Source: Lachnospiraceae bacterium UBA7202 (GTDB taxonomy: Bacteria > Bacillota > Clostridia > Lachnospirales > Lachnospiraceae). From it: 64,000 nucleotides of DNA. The notes under the pieces were generated by a model, which searched no databases, was not told the DNA's origin, and was given only the letters and a program-made list of their open reading frames with translations. Location of the stretch: positions 1 to 64,000 of the forward strand of contig DKUO01000023.1 of the NCBI GenBank assembly GCA_002490705.1, given 5' to 3'. The translations under genes and the position numbers were made by a program. Within the stretch, counting starts at the first letter, position 1. The number at the start of each line of letters is the position of its first letter. This document shows positions 7,858-16,071 of this stretch, piece after piece.

Positions 7858-8599
7858 AGTCACGGTTGAGGGTTTGGATTTATTCTATGGAAACTTTCAA
7901 GCCCTGAAAAACATAAATGTAGCGTTTAAAGAGCATGAAATTACCGCTCTGATCGGCCCGTCGGGCTGCGGGAAATCGACCTTGCTGAAAACCCTGAACC
8001 GCATGAACGATTTGGTGGAGGGCTGCCGCATCAAAGGAAATGTCCGTTTAGACGGTGAGAACATTTATGGGGATATGGATATCAACCTGCTCCGCAAACG
8101 CGTGGGAATGGTCTTTCAAAAACCGAACCCGTTCCCCATGAGCATTTATGACAATATCGCCTTTGGCCCAAGGACACATGGGATCCGTTCCAAAGCGGCA
8201 CTGGATGAAATTGTGGAGCGTTCCCTGAAAGGGGCGGCAATTTGGGATGAGGTAAAAGACAGGTTGAAAAAGTCCGCGCTCGGCATGTCGGGCGGCCAGC
8301 AGCAACGGCTCTGCATCGCCCGCGCTTTGGCAGTAGAGCCGGAGGTTTTACTGATGGACGAACCGACCAGCGCGCTTGACCCCATTTCGACGGCAAAAGT
8401 AGAGGAGCTTGCCGAAGAACTGAAAAAAGACTATACCATTATCATTGTGACACACAATATGCAGCAGGCACTTCGGATTTCCGACAGGACAGCGTTTTTC
8501 CTGCTCGGGGAAATGGTGGAATTGGGAAAAACCGAAAAACTGTTCTCCGTGCCGCAGGACAAACGGACGGAGGACTATATTACAGGGAGGTTTGGCTAA
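7850..8599 (+). CDS. pstB: Phosphate ABC transporter ATPase PstB
   Basis: 249 residues. Walker A GPSGCGKST, Q-loop FQKPNPFPMS (the PstB-specific form), signature SGGQQQRL, Walker B LLMDEPTSALDP and switch histidine in IIVTHNMQQA are all intact. It powers phosphate import. The ATG at 7850 is chosen because GGAGG lies 11 nt upstream and family members start with a short lead before the first strand. A longer frame from 7820 would run deep into pstA. The stop TAA shares a base with the phoU start (TAATG). Confidence 0.97.
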   Translation: MDKVTVEGLDLFYGNFQALKNINVAFKEHEITALIGPSGCGKSTLLKTLNRMNDLVEGCRIKGNVRLDGENIYGDMDINLLRKRVGMVFQKPNPFPMSIYDNIAFGPRTHGIRSKAALDEIVERSLKGAAIWDEVKDRLKKSALGMSGGQQQRLCIARALAVEPEVLLMDEPTSALDPISTAKVEELAEELKKDYTIIIVTHNMQQALRISDRTAFFLLGEMVELGKTEKLFSVPQDKRTEDYITGRFG

Positions 8600-9240
8600 T
8601 GCGTCTTATTTTTGATGAACAGTTGGATTTATTAAATAAAGAACTGATTACCATGGGGGCTTTTTGCGAAAATGCGATTGCTCTGTCCGCAAAAGCTCTG
8701 ACAGAGGGAAATCCCGCACTTGCAAAGACAGTTCCCGATCTCTCTGCGCAAATAGACCACAAGGAACGCGAAATTGAATCTATGTGTCTAAAGCTGCTTT
8801 TACAAAGGCAGCCAGTGGCAAAGGATTTAAGAGTTGTCTCGTCCGCGTTGAAAATGGTGACAGACATGGCGAGAATCGGAGATCAATCCGCAGATATTGC
8901 TGAAATTATCACATTGGCCAATATCCGCGCGGACGACGATACGCAAATCATTCACGATATGTCGGTTGCTGTTATCAAAATGGTAACGGACAGCATCGAC
9001 GCCTTTGTCAAAAAGGATATGCAGATGGCAAAAGCGGTAATCGCATATGATGATGTTGTGGACTCTTTTTTCGATGAAGTCAAGGAAATGCTGATTGCAC
9101 TCCTCGGCAAACCCGAGGCAGACGGCGAATACGCAATTGATCTGTTGATGATTGCAAAATACTTTGAACGTATCGGAGATCATGCGGTGAACATCGCACA
9201 ATGGGTTCTGTTCTCGATTACGGGAAACAAAGAGGGATAA
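8599..9240 (+). CDS. phoU: Phosphate signalling protein PhoU
   Basis: 213 residues, all helical, with two repeats of the PhoU three-helix domain. Each carries the metal-binding pattern: MARIGDQSADIAEI in the first repeat and YFERIGDHAVNIAQW in the second. PhoU links the phosphate transporter to the sensor kinase and keeps the regulon off when phosphate is high. It starts within the pstB stop codon and is the last gene of the pst operon; 79 bp separate it from phoB. Confidence 0.96.
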   Translation: MRLIFDEQLDLLNKELITMGAFCENAIALSAKALTEGNPALAKTVPDLSAQIDHKEREIESMCLKLLLQRQPVAKDLRVVSSALKMVTDMARIGDQSADIAEIITLANIRADDDTQIIHDMSVAVIKMVTDSIDAFVKKDMQMAKAVIAYDDVVDSFFDEVKEMLIALLGKPEADGEYAIDLLMIAKYFERIGDHAVNIAQWVLFSITGNKEG

Positions 9241-9251
9241 GGGCCCAATCA

Positions 9252-9280
9252 TTGATGAGATATGGGTAATATGCTATGAT
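9252..9280 (+). promoter_or_regulatory. sigma-A promoter for phoB-phoR
   Basis: TTGATG (9252-9257), 17 bp, TATGAT (9275-9280), 40 bp upstream of the phoB start. It allows the two-component pair to be made without the pst promoter. Confidence 0.6.
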
Positions 9281-9319
9281 TGAATTCGAAATATTGCCGC
9301 AAAAAAGGAGCATACTACT

Positions 9320-9994
9320 ATGATTTATTGTGTTGAGGACGACAGTTCCATTCGTGATCTGATGATATACACATTAAATTCTGCCGGATTTGAAGCCAAA
9401 GGTTTTGACAACGGCGACCGTCTTTTTGACGCTTTACAGACAGAAAAACCGCAGCTTATCATGCTGGATATCATGCTTCCCGGCGAAGACGGCCTTTCCA
9501 TTTTAAAAAGGCTGCGAAGGCAGCCGTCTGCAAAAGATATCCCTGTGATTATGGCAACAGCCAAGGGAACGGAGTACGACAAGGTAACCGGACTGGATCT
9601 GGGCGCTGATGATTATCTGTCCAAACCGTTCGGCATGATGGAAATGATTTCCCGCGTCAAGGCGGTACTGCGCCGCGTCAATCCAATAAAAGAAGTAAAA
9701 ATGCTGAAAATTGGAAAATTGGAATTAAATTCAGAAACATACATTGTACTTGCAAATAAGGAACGAATTCCGTTAACACTAAAAGAATATAAACTGCTCC
9801 GTACTTTTATGGAAAACCCCGGACGGGTATTTACGCGCGACCAGCTTCTTGAAATGATATGGGGCACTGATTATATCGGGGAAACCCGAACTGTAGACGT
9901 TCACATCGGAACGCTCCGCACAAAATTGGGCGAATATGGGAACTATATTGAAACGGTACGGGGCGTCGGGTATCGAATGGAGGAAAAAGAATGA
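9320..9994 (+). CDS. phoB: PhoB-type response regulator
   Basis: 224 residues: a receiver domain (1-120) with phosphorylation site D50 in LIMLDIMLPGEDG, acidic pocket EDD (6-8) and lysine in YLSKPF. An OmpR-type winged helix follows (130-222) with RTVDVHIGTLRTKL and a closing GVGYRME. It probably binds the Pho-box repeats ahead of pstS. AAGGAG lies 9 nt before the ATG. Overlaps phoR by 4 bp (ATGA). The PhoB assignment rests on its place behind pstSCAB-phoU; in Bacillus nomenclature it would be PhoP. Confidence 0.92.
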   Translation: MIYCVEDDSSIRDLMIYTLNSAGFEAKGFDNGDRLFDALQTEKPQLIMLDIMLPGEDGLSILKRLRRQPSAKDIPVIMATAKGTEYDKVTGLDLGADDYLSKPFGMMEMISRVKAVLRRVNPIKEVKMLKIGKLELNSETYIVLANKERIPLTLKEYKLLRTFMENPGRVFTRDQLLEMIWGTDYIGETRTVDVHIGTLRTKLGEYGNYIETVRGVGYRMEEKE

Positions 9995-11646
9995 CAAAAC
10001 GTATTTTTCGGTCAATTTGTCTTGTCGCGTTGACTGTTTTTGTTGCGTCCGTTTTTTTGATCATGGGACTTTTGTATGAATATTTTTCTGATGCCATGCA
10101 GGCGCAGTTAAAAATGCAGACCGATCTTGCCGCACAAGGCGTTACCAATGAGGGAATTTCCTATTTTCATGATCTCAAAGTAACAAATTACCGGATCTCA
10201 TTGATTGATATGAACGGCAATGTTCTTTACGACAGCGCCTCTGACATTGCGAAGATGGGAAATCATTTGGAGCGGGAAGAGATCCAGCAGGCAATCATAA
10301 AAGGCTACGGGGAGAGCAGGCGCTATTCCGCAACCTTAACAGAACGATCTTTGTACTGCGCACAGAAGCTTGATGACGGTACGATTCTGCGGCTCTCCAT
10401 ATCACAGCGCTCCATTTTCACACTTCTGCTGGGAATGGTACAGCCCGTCTGCATCGTTTTTCTCATCGCATTGGTTTTGTCGATTGTTTTGGCCAAACAG
10501 GTTTCCCAGAAAATTGTAAAGCCGATCAATGAAATTGACCTTGACAATCCGCTGTCAAACGAGGAATACGATGAGCTTTCCCCTTTTCTGCGGCGCATTG
10601 ACAGCCAGCAGAAGCAGATGCGCGCGCAAAAGGCGGAGCTTGCGCAAAAGAGCGACGAGCTGGACACGATTATAGGAAGCATGAACGAGGGCATGATTCT
10701 GCTGAATTCTAAAGGGAAAATTATCAGTATCAATTCCGCCGCGAAAAAACTATTGGACGCAGGAAATGATTGTATCGGCTCGGATATGCTGTCTTTATGC
10801 CGCAACCTTGAACTACAGGATGTCCTTGCCAAAGCCCTGCACGGAGAGCAAGGCCAAAACAGCATTAAGCTGCATGGAGAAAGCTATCAAATTGACGCCG
10901 ATCCGATTGTTTCTGAAAATATTGTGAAAGGGACTGCCCTTTTCCTTTTCAACGTAACGGAAAAAGAAAAAGCGGAACAGATCCGCCGCGAATTTACCGC
11001 GAATGTCTCCCATGAATTGAAAACGCCCCTTCATTCCATTTCCGGTTATGCGGAGCTTTTGAAAAACGATATGGTAAAGGAAGCGGACAAAATCCCCTTT
11101 GCCGGGAAGATTTATGAGGAAGCCGGGCGTATGATACAGCTTGTGGAAGATATTATCAGCCTTTCACACCTTGATGAAGGCGCCGGAGACATGCAGTGGG
11201 AAAATACCGACCTATATACCTTGGCGGATAAGGCGGTACAGAGCTTAGAGCCTCAGGCAAACGCCGCATGCGTTACCTTGGCGCTTTCCGGTGTCCCTGC
11301 TGTCATTAACGGTATACCCCAGCTTCTATACAGTATCGTATATAATCTCTGTGACAATGCGATTAAGTATAATCACGAAAACGGGAGCGTAATGGTGACG
11401 ATAGAAAACGAAAATAACAAGGTAGTCTTATCCGTGCAGGATACCGGCATCGGGATCGCACCTGAACATCAGGAGCGGATTTTTGAACGGTTTTACCGTG
11501 TGGATAAAAGCCATTCCAAGGCAGTCGGCGGAACAGGGCTTGGGCTTTCCATCGTAAAACACGCCGCTAAGATCCATAATGCCAAAATAGAGATAAAAAG
11601 CCTTGTAGGAAAAGGCTCGACCGTGATTGTAACATTCCCTAAATAG
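9991..11646 (+). CDS. phoR: PhoR-type sensor histidine kinase
   Basis: 551 residues: membrane segments at about 8-29 and 141-168 flank a 110-residue outer domain. A HAMP-like linker and a PAS domain (about 225-322, DTIIGSMNEGMILLN) follow. Next comes the HisKA segment FTANVSHELKTPLHSISGY with the phospho-acceptor H341, then an HATPase domain with NLCDNAIKYN, DTGIGI and GGTGLGLSIVKH. It responds to phosphate limitation through PstSCAB-PhoU and phosphorylates PhoB. The last 8 bp overlap the 3' end of the convergent AraC gene. Confidence 0.93.
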   Translation: MTKRIFRSICLVALTVFVASVFLIMGLLYEYFSDAMQAQLKMQTDLAAQGVTNEGISYFHDLKVTNYRISLIDMNGNVLYDSASDIAKMGNHLEREEIQQAIIKGYGESRRYSATLTERSLYCAQKLDDGTILRLSISQRSIFTLLLGMVQPVCIVFLIALVLSIVLAKQVSQKIVKPINEIDLDNPLSNEEYDELSPFLRRIDSQQKQMRAQKAELAQKSDELDTIIGSMNEGMILLNSKGKIISINSAAKKLLDAGNDCIGSDMLSLCRNLELQDVLAKALHGEQGQNSIKLHGESYQIDADPIVSENIVKGTALFLFNVTEKEKAEQIRREFTANVSHELKTPLHSISGYAELLKNDMVKEADKIPFAGKIYEEAGRMIQLVEDIISLSHLDEGAGDMQWENTDLYTLADKAVQSLEPQANAACVTLALSGVPAVINGIPQLLYSIVYNLCDNAIKYNHENGSVMVTIENENNKVVLSVQDTGIGIAPEHQERIFERFYRVDKSHSKAVGGTGLGLSIVKHAAKIHNAKIEIKSLVGKGSTVIVTFPK

Positions 11647-12427
11647 GCGGGAATCCTTGCCGCCCATACTCCGAAGGCGTCATTCCGCACACCTTTTTAA
11701 AATAGCGGGTAAAATGCGGCAGACTGTCAAACCCGGCTTGCACGGCCGCCTGTCCTACCGGCATTTTTTCCACCCGCAGCAGATACTTAGATCGCTCCAG
11801 TCGGGCATCCAGCAACTCGGATTTGGGCGAGCGGTTAAAAAACAGCTTATAGTAGCTGTAAAACTGGCTCGTTCCCAGATTCGTCAAAGCCGCCATACTT
11901 TCCGCATCCCATTTTTTGTCCATATGCGTCAAAATCTCGGTTCTTGCCTTCCTGAACTGCTCAAAGAGATCGGCCTGGAAATCTCTCCCCTTCGGAAAGG
12001 TGTGAATCTGTCTGGAAAAAAGAATAAACAGCTGGTGCATCAGTTTGTCAATCTCTTCCTGATAATAATCCTGCTTTGTCACACTTTCCACATAAATCAA
12101 TTTGAACAGCGTATTCATGGCGTCGGGATATAGCGGATAGACAATTTTGTTGACGGGAAGGTCGTACGCCGTCAGAAAGCTGTCATCATCGCAGGTAAAA
12201 TGCACAAAGCTGTTTTTAAAACGTTCAACTGCCTGATAAATCTGCGGCTCTCCCGGCGTATACAGCATACATGCCCCTTCCTTTGTCATTTGCATTCTGC
12301 CGCCCGTCTGCACTTTCATCGGCGTCATGAAATAGAGAAAGAGATAATCCCCGCTGCCCTCGGGGCGGTTGATCAAATCGCAGTCCGGGTTGGATCGGTT
12401 ATAATCGCAGTAGCCTGTATGAAACAT
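11639..12427 (-). CDS. AraC-family transcriptional regulator
   Basis: 262 residues. The N-terminal cupin-like sensor region (1-140) is followed by two helix-turn-helix motifs: MAALTNLGTSQFYSYYKLFF and VGQAAVQAGFDSLPHFTRYF, then CGMTPSEYGRQ, the standard AraC close. ATG at 12427 has AGGAGG 6 nt upstream, better than the longer frame from 12451. It is divergent from the arabinofuranosidase gene and shares its 158-bp control region, so arabinose-containing glycans are a plausible signal; that is inference. The 3' end overlaps phoR by 8 bp in convergent orientation. Confidence 0.9.
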   Translation of the reverse strand: MFHTGYCDYNRSNPDCDLINRPEGSGDYLFLYFMTPMKVQTGGRMQMTKEGACMLYTPGEPQIYQAVERFKNSFVHFTCDDDSFLTAYDLPVNKIVYPLYPDAMNTLFKLIYVESVTKQDYYQEEIDKLMHQLFILFSRQIHTFPKGRDFQADLFEQFRKARTEILTHMDKKWDAESMAALTNLGTSQFYSYYKLFFNRSPKSELLDARLERSKYLLRVEKMPVGQAAVQAGFDSLPHFTRYFKKVCGMTPSEYGRQGFPPI

Positions 12428-12514
12428 CGGAAACCTCCTTTTCCCCATCATAGCCCAATATCGGAAGAAAAGTCAAATATGGCGCAAGAAAAGATATGGT
12501 TATTTTTATTCCTT

Positions 12515-12567
12515 TTGTTACAATAAACATACAACCTTATTGAGATTGTACAACTATATCGTATGCT
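12515..12567 (+). promoter_or_regulatory. putative promoter and operators of abfA
   Basis: TTGAGA (12540-12545), 16 bp, TATGCT (12562-12567). The palindrome TTGTACAA (12546-12553) lies in the spacer, and a related TTGTTACAA (12515-12523) lies 31 bp upstream, about three helical turns. This looks like a regulated promoter, but the regulator is not proven. Confidence 0.4.
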
Positions 12568-12585
12568 GAAAGAAAGGAACGAAAT

Positions 12586-14085
12586 ATGAAAAAAGCGCAA
12601 GTTATCATCGACAAAGAGTACATCGTAAGTGAAATCGACAAAAGGGTTTATGGATCTTTTATCGAGCATCTGGGACGGGCAGTCTACGAGGGCATCTATC
12701 AGCCCGAAAGTCCTTTCGCGGATGAGCAGGGGTTCCGCAAAGATACGCTGGAACTGGTAAAAGAATGTAACGTCCCCATTGTGCGCTATCCGGGCGGTAA
12801 TTTTGTGTCCGGCTACCGCTGGGAGGACGGTGTTGGCCCGAAGGATAAAAGGCCCGCTCAGGTCGACCTCGCATGGCAGGTTGTGGAGTCCAATCAATTC
12901 GGCCTCAATGAGTTTGCCGACTGGTCAAAGAAAGCCGGCAGTGATATTATGATGGCTGTCAATCTGGGAACCAGAGGTCTGCAGGAGGCAAAGGAACTGC
13001 TGGAATACTGTAACTTTAAAGGCGGCACCCTGATGAGCGATCTGCGCAGATCCCACGGTTATGAACAGCCCCACGCCATCAAGACCTGGTGTCTGGGCAA
13101 TGAAATGGACGGACCGTGGCAGACCGGCCACAAGACCGCTGTGGAATACGCCAGAATTGCCAACGAGACCGGAAAAGCCATGAAAATCTTAGACCCCACA
13201 ATCGAACTGGTGGCCTGCGGCAGCTCCAATTCCCATATGCCAACGTTCGGCGAGTGGGAGGCAACCGTGTTGGACGAATGCTACGATACCGTTGATTATG
13301 TCTCCATGCATCAATATTACGGCAATCGGGATAATGATTCCGCAAACTTCCTTGCAAGCAGCGTGGATCTGGATCAGTTTATCTCCACGGTGATCTCCAT
13401 CTGCGATTACATCAAAGGCAAACATCATGGCAAGAAGAATATCAATATCTCTCTGGATGAGTGGAATGTGTGGTTCCATTCCGAGGAAGCGGACAAACAA
13501 CTCGAAAAATGGGTACAAAAGCCCCACCAACTGGAGGACATCTATAATTTTGAAGACGCTCTGTTAGTGGGAAGTATGCTGATCACGATTCTGCGCCATG
13601 CAGACCGGGTAAAAATCGGCTGTCTCGCACAGCTCGTAAACGTAATCGCGCCGATTATGACCTCCGACACGGGCGCATGGAGACAGACCATCTTCTATCC
13701 TTATATGCACGCGGCTACCCTCGGACAGGGAACTGTATTAAACACCATTGTGAAATCCCCTGTATATGAGGCAAAGCAGTATGGCGAGGCCCCCTATCTT
13801 GACTGTGTTGTGATAGAGAACCCAGAAAAAGAAGAGTTGGTCGTCTTTGCCGTCAACAAGGATTTGGACGAGGATATGGAAGTAACCATAGATCTGCGCC
13901 AGTATACAGACTATCGGGTACAGGAACATATCGTCATGCACAACGAGGACTTGAAGGCGGTAAACACGGAGTCGGACCCGAACCGTGTCAGTCCGCAGGC
14001 AGGCGGAAACGCCAAGGTGGACAACGGCACATTACAGGCAGTCTTCCTTAAAAAGAGCTGGAACGTAATCCGCCTGTCCAAATAG
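12586..14085 (+). CDS. abfA: Alpha-L-arabinofuranosidase, GH51
   Basis: 499 residues, no signal peptide, so it acts on arabino-oligosaccharides already taken up. GH51 marks: YGSFIEHLGRAVYEGIYQP at the N-terminus, VRYPGGNFVSGYRWEDGVGP, acid/base E173 in CLGNEMDGPWQ and nucleophile E292 in SLDEWNVW. The (beta/alpha)8 barrel spans about 20-330 and a beta-sandwich domain closes the protein. It releases terminal arabinofuranose from arabinan or arabinoxylan fragments. GAAAGGAACG precedes the ATG. No transporter or arabinose pathway genes lie beside it; only the divergent AraC regulator does. Confidence 0.95.
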   Translation: MKKAQVIIDKEYIVSEIDKRVYGSFIEHLGRAVYEGIYQPESPFADEQGFRKDTLELVKECNVPIVRYPGGNFVSGYRWEDGVGPKDKRPAQVDLAWQVVESNQFGLNEFADWSKKAGSDIMMAVNLGTRGLQEAKELLEYCNFKGGTLMSDLRRSHGYEQPHAIKTWCLGNEMDGPWQTGHKTAVEYARIANETGKAMKILDPTIELVACGSSNSHMPTFGEWEATVLDECYDTVDYVSMHQYYGNRDNDSANFLASSVDLDQFISTVISICDYIKGKHHGKKNINISLDEWNVWFHSEEADKQLEKWVQKPHQLEDIYNFEDALLVGSMLITILRHADRVKIGCLAQLVNVIAPIMTSDTGAWRQTIFYPYMHAATLGQGTVLNTIVKSPVYEAKQYGEAPYLDCVVIENPEKEELVVFAVNKDLDEDMEVTIDLRQYTDYRVQEHIVMHNEDLKAVNTESDPNRVSPQAGGNAKVDNGTLQAVFLKKSWNVIRLSK

Positions 14086-14323
14086 TATGGGTTTCGTTCA
14101 TAAATTGTTCATATTTAATTTTAAAAAACTTCATTTTAGAATCATGATTTAGACATTTCTGCTCCGTATACTAAAACCATAAGATACAGCAAGGCAAAGC
14201 TGATAACAAGTTAGCCGATTAATTTAAAAACTTTTTCATAATAAATGCCAAGTAAGGGAAACTTTACTTGGCATCCTCCCTTTTCCGGGGTTTTTACGCA
14301 TTATCCATGTATACAATTTCCCC
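14086..14323. other. AT-rich intergenic region after abfA
   Basis: No coding frame of note. It holds an AT-rich stretch and the hairpin at 14245-14274. A GGCAAAGC string near 14193 recalls c-di-GMP aptamers, but the rest of that fold is absent. Confidence 0.6.
14245..14274 (+). terminator. hairpin downstream of abfA
   Basis: ATGCCAAGTAA (14245-14255), an 8-nt loop and TTACTTGGCAT (14264-14274) pair perfectly over 11 bp. CCTCCCTTTTCC follows, a weak U-tract. It lies 160 bp after the abfA stop, before the symporter promoter. Confidence 0.55.
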
Positions 14324-14352
14324 TTGCCAGATATTTGTTCATATGGTATACT
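14324..14352 (+). promoter_or_regulatory. sigma-A promoter of the symporter gene
   Basis: TTGCCA (14324-14329), 17 bp, TATACT (14347-14352). Predicted transcription start is near 14359, giving a leader of about 135 nt. Confidence 0.7.
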
Positions 14353-14358
14353 TGAATA

Positions 14359-14493
14359 CCGTAAGAATCTTTACCATGTGAAAAAAAGTGTTCCATAGCC
14401 GTCGACGTAGACATTTGGTTCGGATGTCTGCGCCTTTTTTCCTTATAGGCTATGGTTGGAACGCACATGCAAGCAGTGAGGAGGAAAGGTATT
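14359..14493 (+). promoter_or_regulatory. structured leader with internal terminator
   Basis: CGTAGACAT (14406-14414) pairs with ATGTCTGCG (14424-14432), 9 bp with one G-U, directly followed by CCTTTTTTCC: an intrinsic terminator 55 nt before the start codon. It is enclosed by CCATAGCC (14393-14400) pairing with GGCTATGG (14448-14455), with GTTCC/GGAAC as an alternative extension. A terminator inside a 5' leader implies conditional read-through. I do not recognise a known riboswitch; the glycine aptamer motifs are absent. Confidence 0.55.
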
Positions 14494-15987
14494 ATGGTAG
14501 AAATGATCACAAAGGTGAACGGCGCCATCAACGGATTCGTATGGGGCATCCCCATGTTGGTGCTGCTCGTCGGTACGGGCATTCTGATGACGGTCCTTAC
14601 CAAATTTTTCCAGCTGTCTCATATTGGGCATTGGTTTAAAAATACCATCGGCGGTATTTTTCATGACAAACATATCACCAAACACACGGACAAGGAAGAT
14701 CAGTCCATCTCTCAGTTCCAGTCCCTGTGTACGGCTCTGGCGGCCACCATCGGAACCGGTAATATCGTAGGTGTGGCAAGCGCCCTGATCGCGGGCGGCC
14801 CCGGCGCTATTTTTTGGATGTGGATCGTAGCTTTTTTCGGCATGATGACCAACTATTCCGAAAATGTGCTGGGCATCTACTATCGACGTAAAAATGAACG
14901 GAACGAGTGGTCCGGCGGCGCAATGTACTATTTGAAGGACGGGCTCGGCTCTTACAAAGGTTTTAAACAGATTGGCGCGATACTGGCCGTCCTGTTCTCC
15001 ATCTTCTGTGTCATGGCCTCTTTCGGTATCGGCAACATGAGTCAGATCAACTCTATCTCCGGTAACATGAAATCCGCTTTCGGTATCCCCACCTATGTAA
15101 CCGGTATTGCGCTGTTGATTTTGGCAGCTCTTGTTATCGTGGGCGGTCTGAAACGTATTGCATCCGTCACGGAGAAACTGGTGCCATTTATGGCTATCCT
15201 CTATGTGGCGGGCGCACTGGTCATCTTCTTTATGAATATTGACCAATGCGGCGCTATTTTCTCCGCAATTTTTAGGGGCGCGTTCGGGCTCCGCGCGGTG
15301 GGTGGCGGCATCGTCGGCTCCGGCGTCAAGCTGGCTCTCACATGGGGTATGAAGCGCGGCGTGTTCTCCAATGAGGCCGGCCTTGGTTCCTCCGTTATGG
15401 TACACTCCAGCTCTAATGTAAAAGAGCCTGTCCGTCAGGGCATGTGGGGTATCTTCGAGGTGTTCGCGGATACTATGATCGTCTGCACGCTGACCGCCTT
15501 TGTGGTACTCTCCTCCGGTCTAGTTGATCTGGAAACCGGCGCGGTGTTGAGCTCCTCCGAGGGTTCCGCTCTGGTAGGCGAGGCTTTTGCCACCAGATTC
15601 GGCAGCGCAGGCCCTATGTTTATTGCCATCGCGATCCTGTTATTTGCATTTTCCACCGTGCTCGGCTGGAGCCACTATGGCTCTAAGGCATGGGAGTACC
15701 TCTTTGGCACAAAATCCATGATCGCCTACAAAATTGTTTTTGTGCTGATGATCTATGTGGGGGCCACCATGAATCTGGGACTTGCCTGGGATCTCTCCGA
15801 TACATTCAACGGCCTGATGGCGATTCCCAACCTGATCGGCGTCTTAAGCCTGTCGCCCATTGTCATGAAGATCACCAAAAACTATGTGGCGCGGGTTCTC
15901 AAGAAAGAAGAGATACAGCCTATGCTCTCCGCTTTCCCGGATATCGAGGAAACCCACGCGGAGGAATTGAAGGAATTATATAAATAA
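14494..15987 (+). CDS. Alanine/glycine:cation symporter (AGCS family)
   Basis: 497 residues, about ten membrane segments. AGCS marks are FQSLCTALAATIGTGNIVGVA near residue 85 (substrate and Na+ site), GGPGAIFWMW, SGGAMYYL, MKRGVFSNEAGLGSS and the closing WDLSDTFNGLMAIPNL. It takes up alanine or glycine with sodium, which fits a cell with a large Mrp-type sodium/proton system. The ATG at 14494 has AGGAGG 9 nt upstream. A longer frame from 14452 starts inside the leader hairpin and has no ribosome site. Expression probably depends on the leader terminator. Confidence 0.95.
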   Translation: MVEMITKVNGAINGFVWGIPMLVLLVGTGILMTVLTKFFQLSHIGHWFKNTIGGIFHDKHITKHTDKEDQSISQFQSLCTALAATIGTGNIVGVASALIAGGPGAIFWMWIVAFFGMMTNYSENVLGIYYRRKNERNEWSGGAMYYLKDGLGSYKGFKQIGAILAVLFSIFCVMASFGIGNMSQINSISGNMKSAFGIPTYVTGIALLILAALVIVGGLKRIASVTEKLVPFMAILYVAGALVIFFMNIDQCGAIFSAIFRGAFGLRAVGGGIVGSGVKLALTWGMKRGVFSNEAGLGSSVMVHSSSNVKEPVRQGMWGIFEVFADTMIVCTLTAFVVLSSGLVDLETGAVLSSSEGSALVGEAFATRFGSAGPMFIAIAILLFAFSTVLGWSHYGSKAWEYLFGTKSMIAYKIVFVLMIYVGATMNLGLAWDLSDTFNGLMAIPNLIGVLSLSPIVMKITKNYVARVLKKEEIQPMLSAFPDIEETHAEELKELYK

Positions 15988-16010
15988 AAAAAGCAGATTT
16001 TGATATAACA

Positions 16011-16050
16011 AAAAATCCCGGTAAGCTTTCACAGCTGACCGGGATTTTTT
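16011..16050. terminator. bidirectional terminator between symporter gene and fba
   Basis: AAAAATCCCGGT (16011-16022) pairs with ACCGGGATTTTTT (16038-16050). A T-run follows the stem on both strands, so it serves the two convergent genes. Confidence 0.85.
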
Positions 16051-16071
16051 ATTTCGTATCTCTAATACAAT

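Noticed and set aside
14191..14216. possible c-di-GMP riboswitch, from GGCAAAGC
   Set aside because: Only one short string matches; the paired regions and tetraloop receptor of the aptamer are not found.
14359..14493. glycine riboswitch before the symporter
   Set aside because: The conserved glycine aptamer core is absent; only a terminator and flanking stem are visible.
14443..15405. 320-residue open frame on the minus strand
   Set aside because: It lies antisense inside the alanine/glycine symporter gene and has a His/Asp-rich composition typical of reversed membrane-protein codons, with no ribosome site.
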